15,121 nt of DNA from Patescibacteria group bacterium (GTDB lineage: Bacteria; Patescibacteriota; Patescibacteriia; Patescibacteriales; VMTK01): NCBI GenBank assembly GCA_018896595.1, contig JAHIME010000082.1, positions 1 to 15,121 on the forward strand, read 5' to 3'. Shown here in pieces: positions 1 through 7,012 of the stretch; position 1 is the stretch's first letter; every line of letters starts with the position of its first letter. Under the pieces are notes generated by a model. The model had not been told where the DNA came from and made no database searches. It saw only the letters and a program-made list of their open reading frames with translations. Position numbers and translations under genes: made by a program.

Positions 1-1
1 C

Positions 2-139
2 CGCCATGGCGGCTATGGCATGAACCGGCTGACGCCGGCGCAAAAAATCGCCGGTTCTTTATTTAATTCTTTATACATAATACCTCTTGAAAAGGTAACC
101 TTGACTATGCAATCGTACAGATATTTTATTATTTTTTAA
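2..139 (+). CDS. C-terminal end of an integrase-core transposase (5' end outside the window)
   Basis: The reading frame is open from the window edge and stops at TAA 137-139, giving about 45 residues. They begin RHGGYGMNRLTPAQKIA, which matches the usual C-terminal signature of rve/DDE integrase-core transposases (IS481/IS3-like: arginine-histidine, a glycine-rich turn, then LTPAQ/LTPAE). The catalytic residues would lie upstream, outside the window. The frame contains two nested GC-rich inverted repeats (AACCGGC/GCCGGTT and CCGGCG/CGCCGG between 23 and 56), unlike the AT-rich sequence that follows. The final 25 residues look less conserved and may be read-through into flanking DNA. Its position next to the sce7726 gene suggests a mobile-element boundary on the left of the defence-type island. 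Family is assigned from motif recall only. Confidence 0.55.
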   Translation, partial: RHGGYGMNRLTPAQKIAGSLFNSLYIIPLEKVTLTMQSYRYFIIF

Positions 140-152
140 AAAATGGTATAAT
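124..152 (+). promoter_or_regulatory. Extended -10 promoter of the sce7726-family gene, leaderless arrangement
   Basis: TATAAT at 147-152 is preceded by TGG (144-146), an extended -10 element. It ends 6 bases before the ATG at 159, so transcription would start at or next to the A of the start codon. The -35 position 17 bp upstream (124-129, TTTATT) is poor. No Shine-Dalgarno sequence precedes this ATG, which fits a leaderless mRNA. Confidence 0.6.
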
Positions 153-158
153 AAATAT

Positions 159-830
159 ATGAGCTATCCACAAACAATCATAAAAATGCGTCCCAAAAAA
201 CATCTTTCATCTTATTGCCAGCATTTTATTCTTACAAACGATAAAGTTATTCGTGTTGCCCTAAAAGATTATTTAAAAAAATCCTGCTCAGCAATTCCAA
301 ATACCAAAATTATTGAAGAATTGGGAATTACCCACGGCGCCGCTCGTGTTGACATCGCGGTGGTAAATGGATGTATCCACGGCTACGAACTTAAAAGCGA
401 TAAAGACACACTAAACCGTTTACCTGGTCAAATTGAAATATATAATTCTGTTCTTGATAAAATTACTTTAGTTGTTGGCAAAAGCCATCTTTACGAAGCG
501 ATCAAGATTATTCCTGAATGGTGGGGCATTACAATTGCAAAAATTATAAATTCTGATCAAACAGTTTCGCTTTGCAATATCCGCGAACCAAAACAAAATC
601 CAAAACCTGACTATATTGCTGTCGCAGCATTATTATGGAGAGAAGAAGCTCTTAGTATTTTAGAAGAACTTAATAAGGCGGATGGAGTGCGCTCAAAAAC
701 GAGGAGTATAATATACGAGCGTTTATCCAAAGAACTTACTGGACAAAAATTGAAAGAAAGAGTTAGGGAATGTTTACAAGCTAGAACAAATTGGCGATCT
801 GGTTTGCAGTACATTCCATGTGATGGTTAA
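159..830 (+). CDS. sce7726 family protein, putative PD-(D/E)XK nuclease fold
   Basis: This 223-aa protein matches my memory of the sce7726 family, named from Sorangium cellulosum, whose members often sit beside sce7725/beta-like genes. Visible motifs: IIEELGI with E53/E54, then ARVDIAVVNG with D65, then GYELKSD with E77-x-K79, then RLPGQIEIYNSV with Q91 and Y95. The order Glu, Asp, E-x-K, Gln, with beta-strand-like segments between, is the classical layout of a PD-(D/E)XK nuclease core; this is my reading, not a family definition. EWWGI (residues 120-124) is another recognisable family block. The C-terminal third (150-223) is helical and basic. No signal peptide or membrane segment is seen. 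The start at 159 is chosen because the -10 box lies just before it. The gene converges on the beta-family gene and their 3' ends overlap by 50 bp. It could act as the effector nuclease of the neighbouring locus, or independently. Confidence 0.75.
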   Translation: MSYPQTIIKMRPKKHLSSYCQHFILTNDKVIRVALKDYLKKSCSAIPNTKIIEELGITHGAARVDIAVVNGCIHGYELKSDKDTLNRLPGQIEIYNSVLDKITLVVGKSHLYEAIKIIPEWWGITIAKIINSDQTVSLCNIREPKQNPKPDYIAVAALLWREEALSILEELNKADGVRSKTRSIIYERLSKELTGQKLKERVRECLQARTNWRSGLQYIPCDG

Positions 831-1896
831 TGTGGGCTTTGATCCATTGTTCTGTATTTCCCGTACCTTTAATTGTTGGATTTTTTATATATTTTTCAAA
901 ATGTCTGCCTTTCTCAGCAATAAACTTGTCGCCAAAACTAAAATCTTCGCCAAAAAAATAATCATCATTTTTTAATAGCACATTAGCATGTGCTAAGTAT
1001 AGTTCATATTTTTGCTTTTTTCCCTTCATAATATTCCAATCATCTTCCAATGTATATTTAATACTTGTTGTGGGGTGAAAAAATTGGGTGGCTTCTAAAT
1101 AAATTGGGTACTGTATTGTATAATCTGCGAAAGAAGGTTGTCTTCGCAGTTTTTTGTTATTTAAAAAGCTTAGCCACTGTTTCCAATCTAGACGAGGAAT
1201 TAAATTTTCTTCATCAATTTTACACATGGACAAATCTTGAGGAAAAGCGCCGCTTGCAAATACAAAAGATCTCCACAACTTAACATTTAAAAAATTCTGA
1301 CTTAATTTTATATACTTATTAAACTTCCCATCTCCACTTTCAATTTCTTTAATATCTACCAGTAAATCAATTTTATCTTCTAACAAAGAACTAGTTTTAA
1401 TTTTGTTAATTCTATTTTGTAAATCTGCCATATCTGTAAAATCAGAACAAACTAAACGCAAACATAATCCACGTTTATATTTATCAGCTAATGAGCTAAC
1501 AATTTTTATTAAATTATAATCATCGCTTAAATTCAAAACAGGAATTAATTGAAGACCAAGCTTTTCGCCATTAGTGATTACTTTCTCATAACTTTCAATT
1601 TTCAAAGCAGAGGTATATATTAAACTAAAATCAATAAACATAGCATCTTTCCCCCAGCAACTTAAAATTTCATCTGGTATACATGATATTTTATCCTTGA
1701 ACGATGACAGCACCTCAGTGTATTGCTCATTATCGGTTTTTTCATGTTCTCCTTCCTTTGGCTGTTTTGGTTTTGGCATTACAAATTGAATTAATGGCGT
1801 AATGTGTTTTTTGTTTTTTTCCTTAATCTCAGATAGAGCTCCTTGTTCAGCTCGTTTCCATTTTAATATTGGTATGTAGTGTTTAGTTTTAGTCAT
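781..1896 (-). CDS. Beta family (sce7725-like) protein
   Basis: A 371-aa protein beginning MTKTKHYIPILKWKRAEQGAL, the hallmark N-terminus of the beta protein family (Pfam Beta_protein, named from phage T4; sce7725-like proteins belong to the same group as I remember it). The YxPILKWKxxE opening is followed about 12 residues later by the ITPLIQF strand. No biochemical activity is firmly established for the family to my knowledge. The alternation of strands and helices (PLIQF, AMFIDFSLIY, LQLIPVLNL, GLCLRLVCSD, KIDLLVDIKEIES) suggests a TIM-barrel-like fold, which is an inference. The ATG is one base after the TAA of the higA-like gene (TAA-T-ATG), so translation is probably coupled and this is the third gene of the higB operon. 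Its last 50 bp are antisense to the end of the sce7726 gene. Confidence 0.72.
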   Translation of the reverse strand: MTKTKHYIPILKWKRAEQGALSEIKEKNKKHITPLIQFVMPKPKQPKEGEHEKTDNEQYTEVLSSFKDKISCIPDEILSCWGKDAMFIDFSLIYTSALKIESYEKVITNGEKLGLQLIPVLNLSDDYNLIKIVSSLADKYKRGLCLRLVCSDFTDMADLQNRINKIKTSSLLEDKIDLLVDIKEIESGDGKFNKYIKLSQNFLNVKLWRSFVFASGAFPQDLSMCKIDEENLIPRLDWKQWLSFLNNKKLRRQPSFADYTIQYPIYLEATQFFHPTTSIKYTLEDDWNIMKGKKQKYELYLAHANVLLKNDDYFFGEDFSFGDKFIAEKGRHFEKYIKNPTIKGTGNTEQWIKAHINHHMECTANQIANLF

Positions 1897-1897
1897 A

Positions 1898-3109
1898 TTA
1901 GTTTGCCCATTTCTCGTCAGGAAAATATTTTCTAACAGTTTCCTGCTTCATTATTTTATTTAGATAAACATATTTACTTCCTTCGTATCTTATTTTGCCT
2001 GCTACAATAGCAATATGCACGCCGATCTCTTTAGCTAAGCTTTTTGCTGCCATAGCTGATGGTATAAGTTTTGCCGGACTAACCTCCCACTTACTTGATG
2101 GCACCAATGATTCACCAGCTAATTTATCCGCATCCTCTTCTTCTTTACTAACTGAATCAGAGTTATCTAAATCATCATAGAAAAAATAAAAATTCTGATT
2201 GAAATGCAATGACACATGCGCTAATTCATGCATCAAATTAAACCAAAAATTATCAAGGCGATCATGTCGTAATGTCAAAGCAATAACTGGATGTTTTTTA
2301 TCTATCATGATTGTTGCCCCATCAAGATATGTTTGAGGGAAATGAGGTTCAATTATCATGGCAATACCGTGTTTCTTTAAATATTCCTGTGCTAAAACAG
2401 GACCATTTTTTTGAACACTAAGTTGTGCCACTTTTTGCATAAATAATAAATCAACACTTCCTATCTTAAACGCAGTTGAAAATTTTATTTTTTTAGCTTT
2501 TTTGACAACCGCGGTTGACCACACAACCAAAGCATGTTTGTCCATTGGGCGCGTTGATCTATAATTAGTCTTTCGGAGCATCCCCAAAAAATGAGCTGGC
2601 GATTCAACAGGACGAAAAAAATTTTCCATTAATGCTTTAATATTAATTTCTTTTGATAATTTACCGCCAAAATATCCTCGCTTCTCCATCTCTTTCAATG
2701 GAAAACGACTCCATGCAAGATTATCTGCGTTCCTGAAATCATCCGTTTCTTTTAATAAAACTTTGGCTGGAATACCCAGTCCTTTCTCCAATGCTCTTAT
2801 CATATCAATTGTTAGCGGACGCTTGCGAGAGAGTACTTCTGATACTTTGCTTCGGCTACCGATATACGGAACCAAATCTTTTGGCTTCAAATTTTGTTGT
2901 TCCATTCGAAATTTAATAGCGTCAATCGGATCGGGTAATGATTCAGGAAACTCTTTTGATTCATAATCTTGGACTAGAGTCGCTAAAAGATTTAATTTTT
3001 CGCCATCTTCAGAATTGGGATCAGGATCTTTATTTATTAATTCTTCAATCAATTTAAGGGCTGCATTATAATCTTCTTCAGTTTTTAATACTTTTATTAT
3101 AGTTTTCAT
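1898..3109 (-). CDS. higA: HigA-like antitoxin/regulator fused to an ImmA/IrrE zinc-peptidase domain
   Basis: 403 aa from the preferred start. Residues 1-60 have the HigA-type N-terminus (IKVLKTEEDYNAALKLIEEL, then a PDPIDAIKFRMEQ block). An XRE-type helix-turn-helix follows at about 68-116 (LKPKDLVPYIGSRSKVSEVL). After a middle region, an ImmA/IrrE metallopeptidase domain carries the zinc-binding HELAH at 294-298 and a downstream acidic EEEDADKLAGE segment likely to supply the third ligand. Known HigA antitoxins are only about 100-140 aa, so this is a fusion of the DNA-binding antitoxin with a peptidase of the kind that cleaves repressors. An upstream ATG (3136) lies inside the higB end, but the ATG at 3109 has an AGGA element 9 bases before it and fits family N-termini, so 3109 is chosen. 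It starts 11 bp after higB and is presumed to neutralise HigB and bind the operator at 3440-3456. Confidence 0.85.
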   Translation of the reverse strand: MKTIIKVLKTEEDYNAALKLIEELINKDPDPNSEDGEKLNLLATLVQDYESKEFPESLPDPIDAIKFRMEQQNLKPKDLVPYIGSRSKVSEVLSRKRPLTIDMIRALEKGLGIPAKVLLKETDDFRNADNLAWSRFPLKEMEKRGYFGGKLSKEINIKALMENFFRPVESPAHFLGMLRKTNYRSTRPMDKHALVVWSTAVVKKAKKIKFSTAFKIGSVDLLFMQKVAQLSVQKNGPVLAQEYLKKHGIAMIIEPHFPQTYLDGATIMIDKKHPVIALTLRHDRLDNFWFNLMHELAHVSLHFNQNFYFFYDDLDNSDSVSKEEEDADKLAGESLVPSSKWEVSPAKLIPSAMAAKSLAKEIGVHIAIVAGKIRYEGSKYVYLNKIMKQETVRKYFPDEKWAN

Positions 3110-3120
3110 AAATTTTTTTC

Positions 3121-3408
3121 CTAGTTTATTTCCCATTTCATATATTCATTATGGGAACCGATTTTTTTAATAAATACGATTTTATTTTTAAAACTGACTT
3201 GCACAAGCAACCGGTACCTATTCCCTTTCAAATTAAAAACAACATGGTTGTCTGCCAAGAAACTTGCCGTAGCGTATCGTCTTTTTATGTCCGATGGCAT
3301 ATTCCAATCAGCTGCGTTTGTTTCAGCTTCCCAGGCATCCACCTGTGAACGCGTTTCAACATGCTTCTTCTTGAAATTATCCAACACTTTTCTGTTAACA
3401 ATTTTCAT
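3121..3408 (-). CDS. higB: HigB family type II toxin (mRNA interferase)
   Basis: 95 aa, the typical size of the HigB_toxin family. Recognisable family blocks are the N-terminal MKIVNRKVLDNF, the ADWNMPSDIKRRYATASFL stretch (residues 33-51), VVFNLKGNRYRLLV (56-69), and the terminal IGSHNEYMKW block, where most relatives have a G-T/S-H-x-E-Y-D/x-K motif. HigB proteins have a RelE-like fold and cleave mRNA, usually on ribosomes. As is typical for hig loci, the toxin comes before the antitoxin. The gene is complete with no frameshift. The promoter lies about 45 bp upstream. No clear Shine-Dalgarno sequence precedes the ATG, which may keep toxin translation below that of the antitoxin, whose start has AGGA. 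Confidence 0.9.
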   Translation of the reverse strand: MKIVNRKVLDNFKKKHVETRSQVDAWEAETNAADWNMPSDIKRRYATASFLADNHVVFNLKGNRYRLLVQVSFKNKIVFIKKIGSHNEYMKWEIN

Positions 3409-3439
3409 TAATATTAAGCTTTGTAATGACTTATATCTT

Positions 3440-3456
3440 GTTCCCTATATGGAAAC
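3440..3456. promoter_or_regulatory. Palindromic operator at the higB transcription start
   Basis: GTTCCCTATATGGAAAC is a 17-bp imperfect palindrome with half-sites GTTnCC/GGnAAC, 5 of 6 outer pairs matched. It lies immediately downstream of the -10 box, over the predicted start of transcription. A repressor bound here would block the promoter. The HTH domain of the HigA-like protein is the obvious candidate; that assignment is an inference. Confidence 0.55.
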
Positions 3457-3485
3457 ATATTATCAAGTATCTTTTATTTTGTCAA
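3457..3485 (-). promoter_or_regulatory. Strong sigma-70-type promoter of the higB-higA-beta operon
   Basis: On the minus strand TTGACA (3485-3480) is followed by a 17-bp spacer and TAATAT (3462-3457). This is a full-consensus -35 and a 5/6 -10 box at optimal spacing. Transcription would start near 3450, giving a leader of about 40 nt before higB. Confidence 0.75.
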
Positions 3486-3499
3486 GCCACTAATATATA

Positions 3500-3536
3500 A
3501 AACTATAGTTTAATTTATTTTATGACTAATATTAGT
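3500..3536. repeat. Two 12-bp palindromes upstream of the higB promoter
   Basis: AAACTATAGTTT (3500-3511) and ACTAATATTAGT (3525-3536) are each perfect 12-bp palindromes in the AT-rich segment between the higB promoter and the terminator hairpin. They could be extra binding sites or chance in a very AT-rich stretch. Nothing else is recognised between 3409 and 3568 apart from the promoter and operator. Confidence 0.3.
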
Positions 3537-3568
3537 TAAAATTTTATTAAATTATACGAAATAAAACA

Positions 3569-3593
3569 ACACCATAAATTTAAATAATGGTGT
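3569..3593. terminator. Hairpin terminator between the vanished gene and higB
   Basis: ACACCAT (3569-3575) pairs with ATGGTGT (3587-3593). On the minus strand the hairpin is followed by a T-rich run (TTGTTTTATTT) and lies 41 bp after the stop of the methylase-like remnant, so it was probably that gene's terminator. On the plus strand it is also followed by a run of Ts. It now insulates the higB promoter from upstream transcription. Confidence 0.6.
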
Positions 3594-3633
3594 CGTCTTT
3601 TTTAATTTTTTTATTTTATCCACAGCCTTTAGA

Positions 3634-3774
3634 TTATTTTTTGACTATCTCAATCTCCTCCTCCCCCAACCCATACAACCCAAAAACCCTCTCATCAATC
3701 TCCCTATCAACTTTTTTAATCTCCTCCTTAACCGAATTCCACTTGTCGGAATTTTCAGGGATAGATTGGAGCTG
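3634..3774 (-). pseudogene. C-terminal remnant resembling a TaqI/Eco57I-type restriction-methylase
   Basis: The minus-strand frame from 3774 to the TAA at 3634-3636 is open for 46 residues, just after an in-frame TAA. It reads IPENSDKWNSV, then KEEIKKVDREIDERVFGLYG, then LGEEEIEIVKK. The closing pattern, an Ile-Asp-x-x-Val helix, then LYGL and EEEIEIV, is the usual C-terminus of TaqI-like/type IIG restriction-modification methylases (IDxxVxxLYGLTEEEIxIVE in relatives I recall). There is no start codon with a signal and no upstream part; the 701-bp IS3 element lies 58 bp further upstream. It is best read as the surviving tail of a deleted restriction-modification gene. It could instead be the tail of another DNA methylase such as a PglX-type protein. 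Confidence 0.6.
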
Positions 3775-3831
3775 TTAATTTGTTATAATTCATACAAACC
3801 ATCATCCGTCATCATTCTGTATTTATCATCA

Positions 3832-4532
3832 TGGCAGGTACCCATTTCCTTAGACACATTCTCCATGCTCCAATTGATATTGCCGGCTATACAATACAGG
3901 CGGCATTTTTAATTTAGAATGTATTCTGGAATGGTTGTAAAGATGAACGGTTTTGTAAATAGCATACACCAATTCGCCCAAGCTGTTAAATCTGTCAGAA
4001 TCACCCAAATCTATCTTGAACTGCGAATAGAACGACTCCTGATAGCCATTTTCCCAAGGACAGCCCGGCTGGCTCATTGATTGCCTGACATTTAGGCTCT
4101 GGCAAATGGTTGAATAATCAGCCGAGGCATATTCGCTGCCATGATCGGAGTGAAGTATTTCCGGAGCCGAATGATTAGCGGCGGCTGAAAACAAGGCGTT
4201 GATTATCAGTTGGGTTGAATGATTGGTCAAAACGCTGAAACCGTAGCCAGTCTTTTATGGCCATAGCTCGGATGTTCGCGCAGAGTTTCTTCAATCTTGG
4301 TTTTCAGTTCCCAGTCTTTTAGGGGCTTTTTATGCCGGTAATACAGCAACTGGCGGGAAACGCCGAGTATCCTGGCTTGCCGCGACTTATTCTCCTTACC
4401 CACGGCTAATTCTTTTTTTGGGCTTGCGAGAGCTTGATGGTCAGTTCTCCAAAGAGATCTTAAACGATTTTTTCATATGTTCTTATTGTAGGAGCACATG
4501 GAAAAAGTGTCAAAGATTTGGGGTACCTGCCA
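3832..4532 (-). mobile_element. IS3-family element, internally deleted, with terminal inverted repeats
   Basis: The ends are 26-bp imperfect inverted repeats: 3832-3857 starts TGGCAGGTACCC and 4507-4532 read on the other strand starts with the same 12 bases; 20 of 26 positions agree, including a shared inner GACAC. The element is 701 bp, whereas IS3-family elements are usually about 1.2-1.5 kb. It encodes fragments of both orfA and orfB on the minus strand. The flanking 3-bp sequences (TCA and ATA) do not match, so no target-site duplication is visible. It can no longer make its own transposase but keeps both ends, so it might be mobilised by a full-length relative. Confidence 0.75.
3850..4476 (-). 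pseudogene. IS3-type orfA/orfB transposase with two internal deletions
   Basis: From the ATG at 4476 the minus strand reads MKKSFK, the usual orfA start, then jumps to an orfA C-terminus (LFGELTIKLSQAQKKN) in another frame, so most of orfA is missing. The orfA end overlaps orfB at an A7G run (4412-4419 on the plus strand shows C then seven Ts), the classical -1 slippage site of IS3 elements. OrfB then runs ELAVGKENKSRQARILGVSR through HPSYGHKRLA, and near 4243-4250 it is joined out of frame to GYGFSVLTNHSTQLIINALF. That junction removes roughly the first half of the DDE domain, including its first catalytic Asp. The remaining 126-codon open part carries HSDHGSEYA (second Asp) and ENGYQESFYSQFK (Glu), and ends at 3850. 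Inactive. Confidence 0.8.
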
Positions 4533-4596
4533 ATAGGGAGGCGAAGGAAGCAGAGCAAGAAAAAAGATACCCGATTTAATCCGCGTCCATTAAGCT

Positions 4597-4622
4597 AAAG
4601 CCCCGATTTTCATCGGGGCTTT
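4597..4622 (-). terminator. Terminator after pnp (bidirectional hairpin)
   Basis: AAAGCCCCGAT (4597-4607) pairs with ATCGGGGCTTT (4612-4622) around a 4-nt loop, a strong 11-bp stem that begins 24 bp past the pnp stop. T runs exist on both sides, so it can work in either direction and separates pnp from the IS element. Confidence 0.75.
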
Positions 4623-4645
4623 TAAATCATCGTGTTTTTAATTTT

Positions 4646-6913
4646 TTAGAACCTTCCGCGCGGCCTGCCGCCTCTGGAATCGCCGCGTCCGCCATTGCCG
4701 CGCGGGCTTCTGAAGCCGCCGCCGAAATCGCCGCTTGACTTGCCTTTTTCCTCTTTCCAAAGCGGCTCGTTTTCCAACAGGCCTTTCATAGTCAGATTTA
4801 CTCTGCCCTGCTCGTCAATTTCCTTGATTTTAACAGTCACGGTGTCGCCTACTTGCAGAAAATCGCTTGGCTTGCCGATATGATAAGGAGCCAGCTCGCT
4901 TACATGAGCCATGCCGTCATGGCCGGGTGTCAGTTCAATAAAAGCGCCGAAATCAAGCATTTTAACGACTTTGCCGGTAAAAATTTCGCCGACTTCAAAT
5001 GTCCTTACAATATTTTTAATCCAAGCGACCGCTTCCTGGCTTTTTTCCGCGTCAACGCCGCAAACCATTACCAAACCGTCGTCTTCAATGTTAATTGATA
5101 CGCCGGTAGCGTCAATAATCTCGTTGATAATCTTGCCGCCGGGGCCGATTACCTCCCTGATTTTGTCTATTTCAATATAGAAGCTGACAATGCGCGGGGC
5201 GTATGGGGACAGATCAGGCCGCGGCTTGTCAATCGCTTTATCCATAATGTCCAGAATTTCCATTCTTGCTTTTTCGCCCTGAGTTAACGCCTTTTCAATT
5301 ATTTCATCGGTTAAGCCGTCTGTTTTGGTGTCAAGCTGGATAACAGTGATGCCGTCGCGGGTGCCGGCGATTTTAAAGTCCATGCCGCCTTTGCCGTCTT
5401 CCAGGTCCTGCAAATCGGTTAAAATTTCCCATTGGCTCATATTTTCGTTGGAAGCCAGGCCCATGGCGATTCCGGCAACGGCCTTTTTAATCGGCACGCC
5501 CGCGTCCATTAAAGACAAACTTGAGCCGCATGTTGCCGCCATTGACGATGAGCCGTTTGACCCTAATGTTTCGCTTACAACGCGGATAGTATATGGAAAT
5601 TCTTCTTTTTCTTGCGGGATAACCGGAACTAAAGCTTTTTCCGCCAGAGTGCCATGGCCGATATCGCGCCTGCCGGGTCCTCTCATAAACTTGACTTCAC
5701 CGACGGAATAAGGAGGAAAATTATAATGGTGCATATAGCGTTTTTTTCCTGTGCCTTCCATTCCTTCCAAAAGCTGTTCCACCCCGGGAGGGCCCAAAGT
5801 TACGATTGACATAACCTGGGTTTCGCCGCGGCTGAACAGGCCCGAGCCGTGGTTTCTCGGCAGAATGCCCGCCTCGGCCTCTAACGGCCGGATTTCATCA
5901 AGTTTTCTGCTGTCAACCCGCTTTTTTTCCTTAAGGATGGCATTGGTAACTTCGGCCTCCACCGCTTTATCGGTTAATGAGCTTACGGCTTGATGGCGAC
6001 TGTCTTTTCCGACGCCTTGCTCAAATAAAAATTTATCAAGCCCTTCTTTGATTGCCGCGACAGCGGCTTTGCGCTCGCCCTTGGTGTAATATATTTTATC
6101 AAATAAAATGTTTTTAATATTTTTATCAAGCCATTCTTTGGCCGTAGCAAAAACTTTTTCTTTCTCTTTTTCCGCTTCAATCTCGTCCCGGCTTAATAGT
6201 TGTTCTTTAATTTTCATTTCGTACATTTTTCCGATTTTCTTTTGCATTTCTTTAATCAATTCAATCGATTTTTGCAATTCTTTCTGTCCGGCCATGATCG
6301 CTTTCATCATTTCTTCTTCTTTTACTTCGTCGGCGCTCGCTTCAAGCATAATAACCTTTTTTTCCGTGCCGGCGACAATCAAATCCAAATCGCTTAATTC
6401 CCGCTCTTCATAAGTCGGGTTAAAAATAAATTCGCCGTTTGCTTTCCCCACTCTGACGCAGCCGATCGGGCCTTGCCAGTTCAGGCCGGAAATGGCCAGC
6501 GCGGCCGATGCCGCGATTAAAGAGACGATATCATAATCATTCTGCTGGTCGGCGGATAAAACCGTGATCACAACTTGGATATCTTTTCTTGACTCCTCGG
6601 AAAACAGCGGCCTGATTGAACGGTCAATCATGCGTCCGGTTAAAATTGCTTCGTCAGACGGCCTGCCTTCGCGCTTAATCCAGCGCGAGCCCTTGATAAT
6701 GCCGATGGCGTAAAGCCGCTCTTCAAAATCAACCATCAAGGGAAAGTAATCAATACCTTCCCGATCTTCTTTGGCTTCAACAACGGTAGCCAAAACAACC
6801 GTATCCCCGTATTGCGCGGTTACGGCCGCGTTGGCCTGTTTGGCCATTTTGCCTGTTTTAATAGTGAGTGTCCGGCCAAGCCACTCGGTAGAAAACACTT
6901 GTTCGTTATTCAT
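4646..6913 (-). CDS. pnp: Polyribonucleotide nucleotidyltransferase (PNPase)
   Basis: 755 aa, full length for the family. PNPase degrades RNA 3' to 5' by phosphorolysis and can add tails in reverse; it works as a trimer and in degradosome-like assemblies. Domains in order: first RNase PH domain (about 10-145, with GIDYFPLMVDFEERLYAIG and REGRPSDEAILTGRMIDRSI); the helical linker domain (about 150-310); the second, catalytic RNase PH domain (about 330-555, with SRGETQV, SNGSSSMAA and the acidic MDFKIAGTRDGI block); a KH domain (about 582-640, GPGG loop at 590-593); and an S1 domain (642-712). The last 40 residues are a Gly/Arg-rich RGG-like tail likely to bind RNA. The 99-bp gap upstream contains an imperfect inverted repeat (around CCGGC/GCCGG, 6932-6999), which may be a leader hairpin of the autoregulation type known for pnp. 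It lies in a minus-strand cluster with rpsO and a NYN RNase-like gene. Confidence 0.97.
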   Translation of the reverse strand: MNNEQVFSTEWLGRTLTIKTGKMAKQANAAVTAQYGDTVVLATVVEAKEDREGIDYFPLMVDFEERLYAIGIIKGSRWIKREGRPSDEAILTGRMIDRSIRPLFSEESRKDIQVVITVLSADQQNDYDIVSLIAASAALAISGLNWQGPIGCVRVGKANGEFIFNPTYEERELSDLDLIVAGTEKKVIMLEASADEVKEEEMMKAIMAGQKELQKSIELIKEMQKKIGKMYEMKIKEQLLSRDEIEAEKEKEKVFATAKEWLDKNIKNILFDKIYYTKGERKAAVAAIKEGLDKFLFEQGVGKDSRHQAVSSLTDKAVEAEVTNAILKEKKRVDSRKLDEIRPLEAEAGILPRNHGSGLFSRGETQVMSIVTLGPPGVEQLLEGMEGTGKKRYMHHYNFPPYSVGEVKFMRGPGRRDIGHGTLAEKALVPVIPQEKEEFPYTIRVVSETLGSNGSSSMAATCGSSLSLMDAGVPIKKAVAGIAMGLASNENMSQWEILTDLQDLEDGKGGMDFKIAGTRDGITVIQLDTKTDGLTDEIIEKALTQGEKARMEILDIMDKAIDKPRPDLSPYAPRIVSFYIEIDKIREVIGPGGKIINEIIDATGVSINIEDDGLVMVCGVDAEKSQEAVAWIKNIVRTFEVGEIFTGKVVKMLDFGAFIELTPGHDGMAHVSELAPYHIGKPSDFLQVGDTVTVKIKEIDEQGRVNLTMKGLLENEPLWKEEKGKSSGDFGGGFRSPRGNGGRGDSRGGRPRGRF

Positions 6914-7012
6914 AAATAGTTTTTATCGCTTGGCCGGCAAACTACAGAACTATGAGAATGAAATTTATCCCACAGCGCTATCTGTTCGCCGGACAAACGG
7001 TTAATTAATTCT

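Noticed and set aside
3108..3136. Upstream ATG at 3136 as the start of the higA-like gene
   Set aside because: It lies inside the higB coding end and has no ribosome-binding site, while ATG 3109 has AGGA nine bases before it and fits family N-termini.
3781..3830. Short minus-strand frame reading DDKYRMMTDDGLYEL next to the IS end
   Set aside because: It looks protein-like and may be the tail of a gene interrupted by the IS, but about 15 residues are too few to support a call.
4853..6413. Several plus-strand open frames opposite pnp
   Set aside because: All are antisense shadows of the pnp coding sequence without start signals or domains.
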